Notes: generated by a model from the sequence alone, not told the origin. Positions 9,348 to 18,256 are shown, counted from the stretch's first letter. The stretch is DNA of 64,000 nt from Streptomyces sp. NBC_00335 (GCF_036127095.1 NZ_CP108006.1:8642293-8706292), one strand, 5' to 3'. Numbers and translations are program-made.

Positions 9348-10003
9348 GCACGAAGCCGACACCGTGTGCACGACGATCACTAGAACTCAGGGACCGCCGC
9401 CGGGGTCGCTTCATCCCATCCCATCCCATCCCATCGACGACCAACACGTCGCCCTCATGCTCATCTTCAGCGTCGCTCAACAGTGACTGAGCCCTCCATC
9501 TGTCTAATGAGCACCTGAGCTGTCTAGCTGTGCATTCCAGTTGGCCGGGAGGGTAGCCCTCATACGACCTGAGCTGGGCGGTATACCTCCGCTTTCTATC
9601 CTGCTGCTCTCCCGCTCGTGGTGCTCGGGCGGTGTGGAGATCTAGTCGCTCGGGGAGTTCTCTCAGTGGAGGCCGAGAGTGACATCGCTGCCGAGTCGCT
9701 GCGCGGATGGTCTGTGAAGTGGTCCGTAGGCCGAGCAGATGTCCTGTTGCCGGTTGGTGATCTGGACTTCGGGCCTCCTCCGGACGGCGCGGTTCCGGCG
9801 GCGCAGGCCCGGGCAGAGGTCCCGGCCGGGCCGAAGGACCTCCAGGTGGATGCGCTGCCAACCGCCTCTTTTGCGAGGCCCGCCGGTCCCGGTGCAAAGG
9901 GCCAGGTCTATGCTCCAGGCACTCGATTCTGCGTTCCGGAGGGGGCCGCCTCCGGCGTGACCTGTGCGAACAGCGGATGTTTCGTATGGATCCGGGGGAT
10001 TCT
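9348..10003. other. 656 bp without a recognisable gene
   Basis: Contains a short tandem run of CATCC (about 9412-9436). Six-frame reading shows interrupted frames without recognisable domains on either strand. A promoter for the secreted protein at 10004 is expected in the last 150 bp but no clear -10/-35 pair stands out. Confidence 0.4.
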
Positions 10004-11257
10004 GTGAGCCTTACTGTTCCGCGCGCCGTCCGCGGTGCGCTCGTCGCCGCCGCCACGGCGCTCGCCACCACCGCCGACCTGCTCGCCACCGCCTCGTCCG
10101 CCGAGGCGGCGAGCGGGTACGACCGCTGCGCCCGGGGGCAGGTCTGCGTGTTCAGCGGGTCGGCCGGCACGGGCTCCATGATGGTCGTCACGAAGAGCCT
10201 GCCCAGTCTCGGCGCCTGGGACGACCACATCAGCTCGATCGCCAACTACAGCACGTACACGGTGTGCTTGAGCTCCGAACCGGACTACGAATTGGGCGGC
10301 AGGTGGTACCCCTACGAAGAGGTGTCCTTGGCCACGAGCGACCGCCCGGATCTGGACAACGACATCAGCTCGATCGAGCTCCTGCCGTACGGGCAGGGGA
10401 GCGAATGCGGTCTGTCCTACTACCCCGTGCAATGGTATGACCAGGAACCGCGAGTGCGTCCCTCCTCCTCGGCCGCCGAGGCGGCCTTCGGTGACCTCAA
10501 TGGTGACGGCCGTGCCGACCTGCTCGCCCGCAACCGCTACAGCGAGCTGTGGTACTGGGCCCCCTCACATGAGTGGAACGTGACCGACAGGTTCGAACGC
10601 ATTGGCACCGGCTGGACCGGGATGAGCCAGATGCTGCGCCACGGCGACTACAACGGAGACGGAATCGAGGACGTATTCGCCCGGGACAAGAACGGCGTCC
10701 TGTGGTTCTACCCCGGCACCGGCTTCGGCACCAGCAAGCGCCTCGGTACGCGTGTCCAGCTCCGCGGCACGTGGAACGGAATGCGCGACATGGCTGCGGC
10801 CGGAGACCTGAATTGTGACGGCAGGCGGGATCTACTCGCGGTCGACGCGGCCGGTGTGCTGTGGTCGTACCCGGGCAACGGGAAGGGTTCGTTCGGGACG
10901 CGCAAGAACCTCGGTGGCGGCTGGGGCGTGATGAACGAGCTGGTCGGTGCCGGTGACATGAACTCCGATCACCGCTCCGACCTCGTGGCGCGGGACACGA
11001 CCGGCCGGCTGTGGCTCTACCCGGGCAACGGCCGCGGGGGCTTCGGCGACCGGCACCTGATCGGCACCGGGGGCTGGAACGGCTTCAAGGAGCTGGCAGG
11101 GGTCGGTGACTACAACGGCGACGGGCACCCCGACCTCCTGGCACACGCGCACCAGGACAACTCCATACGCATGTACCCCGGGACGGGTGCATCGGACGGC
11201 CACCTCGGCCGCCCGGTGGCCGTCATCGAGACCTCGGACGCGCACCTCGTCTTCTGA
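10004..11257 (+). CDS. Secreted FG-GAP/VCBS beta-propeller protein with I36-type N-terminal domain
   Basis: 417 residues from the GTG at 10004, chosen because GGGGGA precedes it; upstream ATGs at 9977 and 9986 are in frame but lack a ribosome site. A signal peptide (about residues 1-35, ending SAEAA) is followed by a Cys-containing domain (CARGQVCVFSGSAGTGSMM) like peptidase-inhibitor family I36/beta-gamma crystallins. Five FG-GAP repeats follow with calcium-type loops such as GDLNGDGRADLL, GDYNGDGIEDVF and GDYNGDGHPDLL; two loops are degenerate (LNCDGRRD, MNSDHRSD). The protein is extracellular and probably binds a ligand or inhibits a protease; the partner is unknown. Confidence 0.85.
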   Translation: MSLTVPRAVRGALVAAATALATTADLLATASSAEAASGYDRCARGQVCVFSGSAGTGSMMVVTKSLPSLGAWDDHISSIANYSTYTVCLSSEPDYELGGRWYPYEEVSLATSDRPDLDNDISSIELLPYGQGSECGLSYYPVQWYDQEPRVRPSSSAAEAAFGDLNGDGRADLLARNRYSELWYWAPSHEWNVTDRFERIGTGWTGMSQMLRHGDYNGDGIEDVFARDKNGVLWFYPGTGFGTSKRLGTRVQLRGTWNGMRDMAAAGDLNCDGRRDLLAVDAAGVLWSYPGNGKGSFGTRKNLGGGWGVMNELVGAGDMNSDHRSDLVARDTTGRLWLYPGNGRGGFGDRHLIGTGGWNGFKELAGVGDYNGDGHPDLLAHAHQDNSIRMYPGTGASDGHLGRPVAVIETSDAHLVF

Positions 11258-11347
11258 GCCACGGCCGCCAGGCCACCCGGTCCCACCACCACCGTTCAGA
11301 ACGGACTGCATTTCGTATGGCCCGAATCCGTACCCTGTGTCGCGTAG

Positions 11348-11458
11348 GTCGACGTCTCCTTCGCGACACAGAACTGGCAGAAGGTCATCCGTGACCGCCG
11401 CCGGCCCGGGTACTTCGTGCGCCGCCACTTCGAGGCCATGGTCTTCTACGGGCCTTGA
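11348..11458 (+). pseudogene. Possible Tn3-family transposase fragment
   Basis: An open stretch of 36 codons ending in TGA reads WQKVIRDRRRPGYFVRRHF then EAMVFYGP. The order W-x-K-V-I-R and VRRHFEAMVF resembles a conserved segment of Tn3-type transposases found in Streptomyces. Nothing else of such a transposon is recognisable in the rest of this gap (11459-11798). Identification rests on a short match and is tentative. Confidence 0.35.
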
Positions 11459-11798
11459 CCCCGGATTTTGGACACCGGAGACACTTGGATCTTGATGGTC
11501 CAGGAGCCCAACCGCTCGGCGGCCGGCCGGTACTCAGTCCGGCGAACGGCCTACCCCTGCCGCTGGCCGTCGCCTGAATCAGCGCGGAGTGCCCAGCGCG
11601 CCCGACCTCGACGCCCATCATGTCGAGTTCGGATTGCCGTCGCGGTTGTCGGCATCCTTGCCCGGCACCGAGGTCATGTAGGGCGACGACGCCCCGTAGG
11701 CGGAGGCGGCGATACCGGTCTAGTGGATCTACCCTTCGCCCCTGGTTGATTATCGTGCCGCCGCCTGCGGGCCGTGGTACTGAGGTAAGGACGTAGTA

Positions 11799-13367
11799 GT
11801 GCGCGGTAGTACGGGGAGATCGATTTTCGCGTTGATACGCAAGGTGGCGGCCCTGACACTGGTTGTCCTGGTCGCCCTGGTCACCCTGGGCGGGCTGCAA
11901 ACGCCGGCGCAGGCGGCGGGTGTTCCGGACCGGGTGGTGACGCGGCTGGACCTGGCGACGTACGTCGTGAACTACAAGAACGGCATGCCCAGCACAGAGG
12001 ACACGAACCAGTTCAGGTGGGAAGCCGACAGCCCCGCGGAGGTCGCTGAGATCATCCGCGCGATGCGGATCGCCAACCAGGGTGACGCTGCGACGCGGGG
12101 TGAGGCTGAAGCCATCCTGCAGCGGTACGGCTACAACCTCGACTGGATCCAGGACACTGTCTCCGAACGGTCTTACCTGGTCGTCCGGGAGAGCGTGCCG
12201 TGCCAGCGATGCTGGGGCATGTACATCCTGCGCTACGACACGTCGTCGGCGCAGGTCAACCTGGCCGTCGAGGTACCCCACCCGTTCCATGACGAGAACA
12301 CGCCGGAACTGGGGATCAAAATGTTCCGGGACGTCGACGCGAAGATGTTCGCGATGGCCGGCACGCACCGGTACAACAGCACCGAGACGCGGCCGGAGTA
12401 CGAGAACAGCCGGGTGTCGGACATGGCGCGCAGTTACGAGAGCCTCTTCCACAAGGTGCACACGAACTTCACGACGTCGGCGCCCAACGCCACCCATGTC
12501 GTGCAGCTGCACGGATTCGAGGAGCGGGCCAACTATCCGGACGTGGTGCTCAGTAACGGCACCCCGGAGCCTGAAATGCGACTCGACTCGTTCTCGAAGG
12601 CGCTGAACGCGAACGACGTGTGGGCCGGAGTGTTCGACGGCGTCCACTACCCGGACCTCGGGGCGACCATCAATCCGCAGGCCAAGCACACCAACGGCAA
12701 GGGCGGCTTCTTCTACCACATGGAGATGACGCAGTGGGTCAGATACAGCACGACCAAGCACACCGCCGTCATCGAAGCCCTTAAAGACGCGATGTTTGCC
12801 GGTCGCCCGGGAGAGGTCGCCGACATCCCCTACGCACCGGGATACAACCCGAGCGCCGCGGTGGCCTACGCGGTCAAATACGCCAAGATAGAAAATCCGG
12901 CCTACAAGGACTTCGCGAACCTGGGCGGCGACTGCACCAACTTCGTCAGCCAGGCCCTGCTGGCCGGCGGCTGGAAAATGAACGTGCCGCTGGTGAGCCA
13001 CCCCAACACGCACCGGGAACGGCCGTACTGGTACTACCGCGCCAATGATGTCTCGTGGACATGGTCCGCTGCGAACAACTGGGCGGAGTTCGCGAAGGAC
13101 AGCGGCCGGGTCGAGAAGGTGCGCTACCTCAGCGACGTCGGCATCGGAGACATCGTCCAGTTCGCCAACCCGGCGGACCGTAACAAGGACCACACCATGA
13201 TCGTCACCAGCCTGTCCGAACAAGGTCCACGGATGAGTTACCACAGCACGGGCCGCCCCACGAACAAGCTGGACGAGCCGCTGTGGGACATCGTCAACCG
13301 CCATCGGGATAAGGCCTTCTACGCCTGGCGCGTCGTCAACACCACGGCCACGCCGCCCCTGAGCTGA
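11799..13367 (+). CDS. Secreted two-domain protein with C-terminal amidase-6 (NlpC/P60-like) domain
   Basis: 522 residues from a GTG at 11799 with AAGGA upstream. A signal peptide (LIRKVAALTLVVLVALVTLG, cleavage near AQAAG) leads into a domain with conserved-looking His/Asp/Glu in EVPHPFHDENT, MAGTHRYNSTE and VVQLHGF. That pattern suggests a zinc-dependent hydrolase fold (poly-gamma-glutamate hydrolase or N-formylglutamate amidohydrolase-like; inference). The C-terminal domain has the amidase-6 signature NLGGDCTNFVSQALLAGG with the catalytic Cys, and the His in DHTMIVTS. It probably acts outside the cell on wall material or a peptide polymer. A perfect terminator follows. Confidence 0.75.
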   Translation: MRGSTGRSIFALIRKVAALTLVVLVALVTLGGLQTPAQAAGVPDRVVTRLDLATYVVNYKNGMPSTEDTNQFRWEADSPAEVAEIIRAMRIANQGDAATRGEAEAILQRYGYNLDWIQDTVSERSYLVVRESVPCQRCWGMYILRYDTSSAQVNLAVEVPHPFHDENTPELGIKMFRDVDAKMFAMAGTHRYNSTETRPEYENSRVSDMARSYESLFHKVHTNFTTSAPNATHVVQLHGFEERANYPDVVLSNGTPEPEMRLDSFSKALNANDVWAGVFDGVHYPDLGATINPQAKHTNGKGGFFYHMEMTQWVRYSTTKHTAVIEALKDAMFAGRPGEVADIPYAPGYNPSAAVAYAVKYAKIENPAYKDFANLGGDCTNFVSQALLAGGWKMNVPLVSHPNTHRERPYWYYRANDVSWTWSAANNWAEFAKDSGRVEKVRYLSDVGIGDIVQFANPADRNKDHTMIVTSLSEQGPRMSYHSTGRPTNKLDEPLWDIVNRHRDKAFYAWRVVNTTATPPLS

Positions 13368-13372
13368 TCCAT

Positions 13373-13406
13373 CCGCGGGGTTTGGGTTGCGACCCAAACC
13401 CCGCGG
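13373..13406 (+). terminator. Perfect 15-bp stem terminator
   Basis: CCGCGGGGTTTGGGT and its exact complement flank the 4-nt loop TGCG, starting six bases after the stop codon of the secreted amidase. Confidence 0.85.
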
Positions 13407-13481
13407 ACTCCCTCCACACCGGACAGCCAGGCTTGCCGCCCTCGACGCTCACACCGCGTTGCGGTAGTTCATCTGCTTCAG

Positions 13482-13645
13482 GCCGTCTCCGCCGGGCTGC
13501 GGCTCAAGTCGCGGAGCATGACCGCGTAGAGGCATGAGTCGGGGAAGGGGCGGCGTTCGCCGACCTTGGCGTACTGCCAGGTCCCGGACGCGAGGATGGG
13601 TGGTGTCGACCAGGAGCACGGCTCGGCCGCCAAGCAAAACCGGAC
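13482..13645 (-). pseudogene. C-terminal remnant of a GNAT acetyltransferase
   Basis: Read on the minus strand in two frames: AVLLVDTTHPRVRDL, then after a shift the C-terminal GERRPFPDS / LYAVMLRDLS pattern ending in PAETA. It is a truncated direct-repeat relative of the intact GNAT gene at 23313-23915, whose tail reads AVLLVDTTHPRVQALYESWH. The rest of the 340-bp gap shows nothing else. Confidence 0.7.
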
Positions 13646-13752
13646 CCGGTCGGTTCAGAATCAGCCGCACGGAGTCGATTGCCCCCTCGCCTCGCTGGAC
13701 GCTGCGAAACTGTCGCAAGTTCAGCGAAGCAGGCTCATCGGGGGAGAGCACA

Positions 13753-13962
13753 GTGGCGCAGAAGAGCGACAAGCCCTACTACCGGGCGGGGCACTGGGTA
13801 CGGCCGTCGGCCGTCAAGCAGGTGAAGAAGCCCGCGACGGGCGTCATCGTCGTGGCCGCGTTGCTGGCCATCGCTACGTGGAACACGGTAGTCGGCGATG
13901 ACAGCGGGGCACCTGCTCCTGCTCCGCAGCAGCCGATCCCGAGCGCCGCAGCCACTCCCTGA
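13753..13962 (+). CDS. Small single-pass membrane protein
   Basis: 69 residues from a GTG at 13753 with a strong GGGGGAGAG site. A basic, aromatic N-terminus (KSDKPYYRAGHWVRPS) is followed by one membrane segment (GVIVVAALLAIATWNTVV) and a Pro/Ala-rich tail. The topology is probably N-in. It converges with the caspase gene; no function is recognised. Start and frame are supported by the ribosome site and by hydrophobicity. Confidence 0.6.
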   Translation: MAQKSDKPYYRAGHWVRPSAVKQVKKPATGVIVVAALLAIATWNTVVGDDSGAPAPAPQQPIPSAAATP

Positions 13963-13978
13963 ACGGGGAACAGGTCTC

Positions 13979-15145
13979 TCAACTCCGGCCGTTCCGTCGG
14001 GACGCCCTCCCTGCCCATCGCTCCAGCAGCGTCGAACTACGCTTCTGGCTCGGTCGTGAGTTGCTGGGCCGGACAGCAGCTGCCTCAACCGTCGTCTCCG
14101 CCAGCAACCGCATCCACACGGCTTGCCACTCAGCGACCTGTGTCTCCGGCACGCCGCAGACAGACAGGTACGCCCCTGTGGTCTGCCAGGTCTTGGGCAG
14201 ATTCCCACGGTTCAAGAGCCGGCTGACGGTGCCGGCGGAGACACGCCCACCGGACCGCAGACTGACCATCTGATGGGTGAGGCCACTCGTGACGCGAACG
14301 TCTGACAGCGCCTTGAAGAAGCCCTCGACCGTACGGATGCCAGAGGGACTGGGCCAGGAGCGTCCTGCCGTCGGGTTGTCGCGGGCGGTAGTAGGAGCGG
14401 ACCCCGCTGCCGGCAAGTACGCCGAGTTTCGGCCGAGGGCGAGCTGCGCTCCCGTGTTCCTGTCCCGCGCCTGGGGTGCGGGACGCCCTTTGGCCGCCAG
14501 GTTGATGCGCATGTGCCGGTACAGGGCGCCGAACTCCAGCAGCTCAGGGCCGTGGGGGATGCCCCTCCGAAGGATGTCCAGGAGCTCTCCGGTAAAGGCG
14601 GTGAACGGCTCACCCGGCGGGGCCAGCGCTGTGCGCGTTTCTGCCGCGGCGGCCAGCAGGAATGTTCCCTCCACTGATGCCTGATCGGCCAGATCCGCCG
14701 GGTCACCAGCCATCGACCCGAGGGCACGACCGCTGTAGCAGCAGTCGAGGAGGACGACACATCGCTCTGCCCGGCTGGTCAGGAGCGCCTGCCGTAGCCA
14801 CCGGTAGGGCAGCCCGGTCTCCACCTGTTGGCTCCTGGACTGCGGCATGGCCAGGTAGAGGTCATTCTCCGGGTCGACCAGCCCGTGGCCCGCGAAATAG
14901 ACGAGCACGGTGTCACGCGCTTGCTCGGCTGCCGACCGTACCGCGGCCATGGTCATCTCGGCAGTCGTGGGGTTGGAGAGGGTCACACAGTGGTCGGGCG
15001 GCAAACCCCAGCAGGAGGGTTCCGCCATTGCCGCGGCCAGGGCCGCCAGGTTGTTGGACACCGCAGGCAGTGGCTCAAGGTGGTCATAGCGACTGGTACC
15101 TATCAGCACAGCCCGGGTCGCACCGGGGTCAGGCAGGGCGCTCAC
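13979..15145 (-). CDS. Caspase-like (peptidase C14) effector with C-terminal HTH-like domain
   Basis: 388 residues. The caspase fold is at about residues 10-240: opening RAVLIGTSRYDHLEPLP, catalytic His in VYFAGHG, catalytic Cys in VVLLDCCYSG, so both dyad residues are present. After a linker, residues about 275-350 form a helical domain (LTHQMVSLRSGGRVSAGTVS) like the DNA-binding domains of Streptomyces regulators. The GTG start at 15145 overlaps the EACC1 stop as GTGA, so the pair is translationally coupled. In the known EACC1-type conflict systems the caspase acts as a suicide protease triggered by infection. The fused HTH-like domain suggests autoregulation or DNA sensing, which is inference. 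Confidence 0.85.
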   Translation of the reverse strand: MSALPDPGATRAVLIGTSRYDHLEPLPAVSNNLAALAAAMAEPSCWGLPPDHCVTLSNPTTAEMTMAAVRSAAEQARDTVLVYFAGHGLVDPENDLYLAMPQSRSQQVETGLPYRWLRQALLTSRAERCVVLLDCCYSGRALGSMAGDPADLADQASVEGTFLLAAAAETRTALAPPGEPFTAFTGELLDILRRGIPHGPELLEFGALYRHMRINLAAKGRPAPQARDRNTGAQLALGRNSAYLPAAGSAPTTARDNPTAGRSWPSPSGIRTVEGFFKALSDVRVTSGLTHQMVSLRSGGRVSAGTVSRLLNRGNLPKTWQTTGAYLSVCGVPETQVAEWQAVWMRLLAETTVEAAAVRPSNSRPSQKRSSTLLERWAGRASRRNGRS

Positions 15146-15501
15146 GCTTCTGGGGCCTCATCCGCAACCGGGGCCTCAAGGGAGCGGACAATCCGGCTGA
15201 TCTCGTCGTCGCTGGGCTGCGTAAGAACGATCACGGTGTTGCCCCGCCTGATCTCGACCGGCGGGTTCTGAGGCCTTGTCTGCTTCCAAGTGGCCAGTGC
15301 CACCACGAAGGAGGCAGCGCTCCAGCCGTTGTCGGTCACCACCTGGATGACGTCCACCAGACTGCCCATCTGCCCGGACTCGGGAGGCTGCTCCCGGAGC
15401 GTCAGCGAGGAGGACTTCCGGATGTCGCTGTCTGCCTGAAGCCAGTTGTGCAGTGAGCGCAGCTCGTCAGCCTCTGCCGCCACCCGTACGTCAACACGCA
15501 T
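15142..15501 (-). CDS. EACC1-like effector-associated constant component
   Basis: 119 residues from the ATG at 15501, with GGAGG plus GGGAG upstream. The order is an N-terminal beta strand (MRVDVRVAAEADELRSLHNW), then LQADSDIR, QMGSLVDVIQVV, a hydrophobic helix (SAASFVVALATW) followed by basic residues, and a last strand with VEIRRGNTVIVL. This is the layout of the EACC1 family, a small helper encoded next to caspase, trypsin or other effectors in ternary conflict systems described computationally by the Aravind group. Here it precedes and overlaps the caspase gene, exactly as expected. Confidence 0.85.
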   Translation of the reverse strand: MRVDVRVAAEADELRSLHNWLQADSDIRKSSSLTLREQPPESGQMGSLVDVIQVVTDNGWSAASFVVALATWKQTRPQNPPVEIRRGNTVIVLTQPSDDEISRIVRSLEAPVADEAPEA

Positions 15502-15582
15502 GGTTTCTCCCGCCTCCACCTGTCCGCCCTCTCGTGCACCACCACCATGGTCTGGCAGAGCGTGCCGCCTGGTGTGCGTTTG

Positions 15583-15616
15583 GCTCATTCCCACTCTTAC
15601 CTGGTGCGGAATGAGC
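15583..15616. promoter_or_regulatory. Inverted repeat upstream of the EACC1-caspase operon
   Basis: GCTCATTCC and GGAATGAGC, 9-bp perfect arms 16 bases apart, lie 82 bp upstream of the EACC1 start. It could be an operator for the operon or a terminator of the decayed gene behind it. Confidence 0.4.
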
Positions 15617-15734
15617 GGTGGCCCGGCCACTGCGGGGGGCCGGAGGCGGGGGGCGCCGGAACCTCGGGCCGCTCTCGTCGAGCAGGCCGAGCACCGGGCC
15701 TCGGAGCGTCGACGTACCCCCCTACCCCGGAATA

Positions 15735-16262
15735 CGGGCGGGACCAGCCGTTGGCGAAGTCGCAGTGGAGGTCGGTCCAGCGGCGCAGCTCTTCGGGTGT
15801 GGAGCTGGGATGGTCTTGGAGGTGCATCAGGGCATTGACCCACTGGTCCCAGAGGCCGCCGGGCTGGGTGAAGCGATCGGCGTGATAGGTGCCGAGGTGG
15901 GCGTCGAGGCGGAGGAGGGCGCCGAGGGCAGCGGGCTGGTCGTAGCGGAGGTCGGTACGGGGGAGGTAGCGGTCGAAGGTAGGCCGTCAGGATCTCGGCG
16001 TCCGCCGGGGTGCCCAGGCGGGCCAGAGCGAAGCAGTAACCGCCGCCGGAGTAAAAGACCTCGCTGGCCAGGAGCAGATCGCCCATGCGCTCGCGGAACG
16101 AGGTACATCGGCCCACGCCGATCAGCCAGGCTGCGGTGAGGCGCGCGCCATTCGTAGGCGAAGAGCGCCTCCAGCTCGGCGGGCGAAGCCCTCGGCGTGC
16201 GGCCACCCCGGCGCAGGACGCCGACCACTGCGCAGGTCGAGGTAGCGCGGGCGGTCCGAGTC
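15735..16262 (-). pseudogene. DUF6000-family gene, multiply frameshifted
   Basis: Minus-strand reading in three frames recovers one family: PAELEALFAYEWRA, then RLTAAWLIGVGRCTSFRERM and YCFALARLGTPADAEILTAY, then TQPGGLWDQWVNALMHLQDH. This is the order of the DUF6000 family, frequent in Streptomyces. At least two frameshifts separate the blocks. It lies upstream of the conflict module; its original function is unknown. Confidence 0.7.
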
Positions 16263-16401
16263 CTTCCTCGTCACGTAACGCTAGATCACGTGGCCGTAGC
16301 CGATTGCCTCGGGGCGCTGGAACGGCATGGGGTCGCCTTCTGGGTTCGGGTGCAGATCACTGCAACAGGGCTTCCATCTCGGCCTCACCCTCGACGGAGC
16401 G

Positions 16402-16613
16402 GGGGGATCCCCGCGTGCGCGGGGACCAGAATGCCTCGTCGCCGACGCGGCCTTCGATCGGGGGATCATCCCCGCGTACGCAGGGAACAGCCGTAGGCGC
16501 CCTCGAGCTTTCGCTCGGACTGGAGGTCATCCCCGCGTGCGCGGGGAGGAGGGACGGGTGCGGTCGCCGATGCGCGTGCCGAGGGGGGTCATCCCCACGT
16601 GCGCGGGGAACGA
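16402..16613. CRISPR. Short orphan CRISPR array, type I-E-like repeats (4 units)
   Basis: Four copies of a roughly 28-bp repeat with the core ATCCCCGCGTGCGCGGGGA recur at 61, 61 and 62 bp, leaving three unrelated spacers of about 33 bp. Starts are about 16402, 16463, 16524 and 16586. The second and fourth repeats carry single changes (GTACGCAGGG, CACGTGC). The palindromic CCCCGCG/CGCGGGG core matches type I-E repeats of Streptomyces. No cas gene is present in the window, and a second array with the same repeat lies at 22.9 kb. Confidence 0.9.
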
Positions 16614-16676
16614 GATTGGTAACGAGATTGGTGAGGAGAGTGGTAGCGCGATAGGAAGGAACCCTCTCAACACTCG

Positions 16677-16720
16677 GCAGGTCCTGGACTTTTGTCCGCG
16701 GACAAAAGTCCAGGACCTGC
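16677..16720. repeat. Perfect 44-bp palindrome beside the CRISPR array
   Basis: 22-bp arms meet without a loop; each arm runs from GCAGGTCC inward to the centre TTGTCCG/CGGACAA. It lies 63 bp after the last CRISPR repeat and in no gene. It could be a terminator, a protein-binding site or a joined pair of transposon ends. A perfect spacerless palindrome of this size is unusual in this window. Confidence 0.9.
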
Positions 16721-16736
16721 GTCGGACGGCGGCGCG

Positions 16737-16982
16737 ATGCTTGTTGCCATCGGTGACATGCGCAGGGACATCACAGTGGTGGCGCAGAGTTCGTGTCAGT
16801 GGGTGTCGTGCGCAGGGGTCATTGCAGTGGAAACGCAGAGTTGTTACGGCGTCGCCTGGGCGCTCATGCACCTGATAGAGACCGGTCCGAACCCTGTCCT
16901 GGCCACCGATCCCGGACCGGAGGCCAACGAGTGGCACCAACGGCACTTCCTTCGCGCCGTGACCGGAGAGCTCATCCCCTGA
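16737..16982 (+). CDS. Doubtful small ORF after the palindrome
   Basis: 81 codons from an ATG at 16737 without a convincing ribosome site. The C-terminal half (YGVAWALMHLIETGPNPVLA) looks more protein-like than its surroundings and resembles ends of small Streptomyces hypothetical proteins. Short near-repeats (GCGCAG / ATTGCAGTGGAAACGCAGAG) occupy the N-terminal half, so this may be the relic of a longer gene. Confidence 0.25.
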   Translation: MLVAIGDMRRDITVVAQSSCQWVSCAGVIAVETQSCYGVAWALMHLIETGPNPVLATDPGPEANEWHQRHFLRAVTGELIP

Positions 16983-17083
16983 ACTTGACGACATAGCAAC
17001 GTGCGGTGTCGTCCCGCAGGCGGCCCGGGAGGGGTGGGCCCTTCAGTTGGCAGGGGGCAGGCAAGAGTAAATGCCACACGGTC

Positions 17084-17809
17084 CTACCGCAGGACGGGGC
17101 AGTTCGCAGCCTCGTACTCGTCCGCGATGGTGAAAACGCTGGCGCAACTCGGACACTCGGCCTTGCCGAAGAGATGGGAGATTCCCTCGGCGAGTACGTC
17201 TTCCCCATCGCGTTTCGCGGTCTCGTGCATCCATCGGCCGACCCCCGAGAGCTCCTCGGCAGGACTCGGCCGCAGGTCACGCCGGTCTGTGTCACCCAGG
17301 TCCCAGTCCCGGATCGCCGCGTAGCGGCCATAGCCGCCGATGGCGATGGTCACCTCCACCGCGCAGTGGGGGCATGGCAGCTCGTAGAAGTCGTCGTCGA
17401 AGTCGCCCAAGACGTTGGCCCAGTGATACTGCTCCTGGACCGCGAGCAACGCGCGGAAGGTAAGCAGGTAGTCGGCCGGCCGCGACTGCAAGTGCCGGTC
17501 CAGGAGGGCGCCGAACTCGGCGATCGCTTCTGCGCTTCCGGCCAGCAGCTCGTCGCCGTCGTGGTGACTTGCCGCTCGTTCCATGATTGCTCCAGCCAGG
17601 TGTCGTGCCCTCGTGCTGCCCGCGGCGAGGCGCACCAGCCGGGGCAATGCCGCGAGGCCGGCCAGCGACAGCAGGTCGTGCTCAAGGACCAGCCGATACC
17701 CCAGCTCGGTCCACGCTTCGGCGTCGTCCTCACGCTCCACCAGAGCCAGAAGCTCGGGTACGCGGTCCACGTCCAAGCGGCAGTCGTACATCTGTGCCCA
17801 GTTCACCAC
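17084..17809 (-). CDS. Uncharacterised 241-residue protein with two zinc-ribbon Cys pairs
   Basis: No recognised family. The N-terminal 120 residues are helical (ELLALVEREDDAEAW, LARLVRLAAG-type repeats). The second half has CPHC and CPSC pairs spaced for one zinc ribbon, around WDLGDTDRRDLRPSPAEE. No signal peptide or membrane segment. The GTG at 17809 lacks a good ribosome site and the frame is open further upstream, so the start is uncertain. The shape is like some immunity or tape-of-helices proteins, which is only an impression. Confidence 0.6.
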   Translation of the reverse strand: MVNWAQMYDCRLDVDRVPELLALVEREDDAEAWTELGYRLVLEHDLLSLAGLAALPRLVRLAAGSTRARHLAGAIMERAASHHDGDELLAGSAEAIAEFGALLDRHLQSRPADYLLTFRALLAVQEQYHWANVLGDFDDDFYELPCPHCAVEVTIAIGGYGRYAAIRDWDLGDTDRRDLRPSPAEELSGVGRWMHETAKRDGEDVLAEGISHLFGKAECPSCASVFTIADEYEAANCPVLR

Positions 17810-17923
17810 CCAGGCATTGAACAGTCCCGCGAGCTGCGAGTCGACCCCGGCCCCAACGCTGCCCCCGAGGTACGTCGTCAGCTTGACGTCTGGCTTCGTG
17901 ATGTGTCCGTGGTGACCCCGTGG

Positions 17924-18256
17924 TCAGCCGACTTCAGGTGCCGCGCCAGGCGGAGCAGGCTCCACCGTGGTGACGCGCCGGATGTGGCCCACCCACGAAT
18001 CCGGCGTCAGGGAGGACCACGCAACGTCGATCTCAACGCCGTGAAATATGCGGGTGAGGTCCGCAAGCTGCGTGAAGATCGCCGTCTGTACGTCCTCGTG
18101 GGCCGCGTCGGCGGGCATCGGGACCTTGCCGCATCCGCCACCCGAGTCGTCGGCGATGAACGTGTAGGGCCACACGTCTTGCCCAGTCAGCAGGATGATC
18201 TCCTTCGGTATGCCGAAGGGGGGCCGTTTCTTCTTCGCCTTGGGTCGTCTCGCCAC
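17924..18256 (-). CDS. Uncharacterised protein, paralogue of the fragment at 19.5 kb
   Basis: 110 residues from the GTG at 18256. The very basic start (ARRPKAKKKRPPFGIPKE) precedes a soluble domain with DVWPYTFIADDSGGGCG and the terminal motif WSSLTPDSWVGHIRRVT. The same motif (VEWSSLTPDSWVGHFRQVT) occurs 1.6 kb away at 19516-19671 on the same strand. The duplication is split by the ISL3-type unit, suggesting an ancestral tandem pair or a transposition-linked duplication. Function unknown. Confidence 0.6.
   Translation of the reverse strand: MARRPKAKKKRPPFGIPKEIILLTGQDVWPYTFIADDSGGGCGKVPMPADAAHEDVQTAIFTQLADLTRIFHGVEIDVAWSSLTPDSWVGHIRRVTTVEPAPPGAAPEVG

Noticed and set aside
9618..10007. A 129-codon open frame upstream of the FG-GAP protein
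   Set aside because: No ribosome site, low-complexity Ala/Pro composition and no family resemblance; it overlaps the start region of the real gene.
11385..13397. A 670-codon open frame on the minus strand
   Set aside because: It lies opposite the secreted amidase gene, which has a signal peptide, domain signatures and terminator. The antisense frame is the usual high-G+C shadow and has no recognisable domain.
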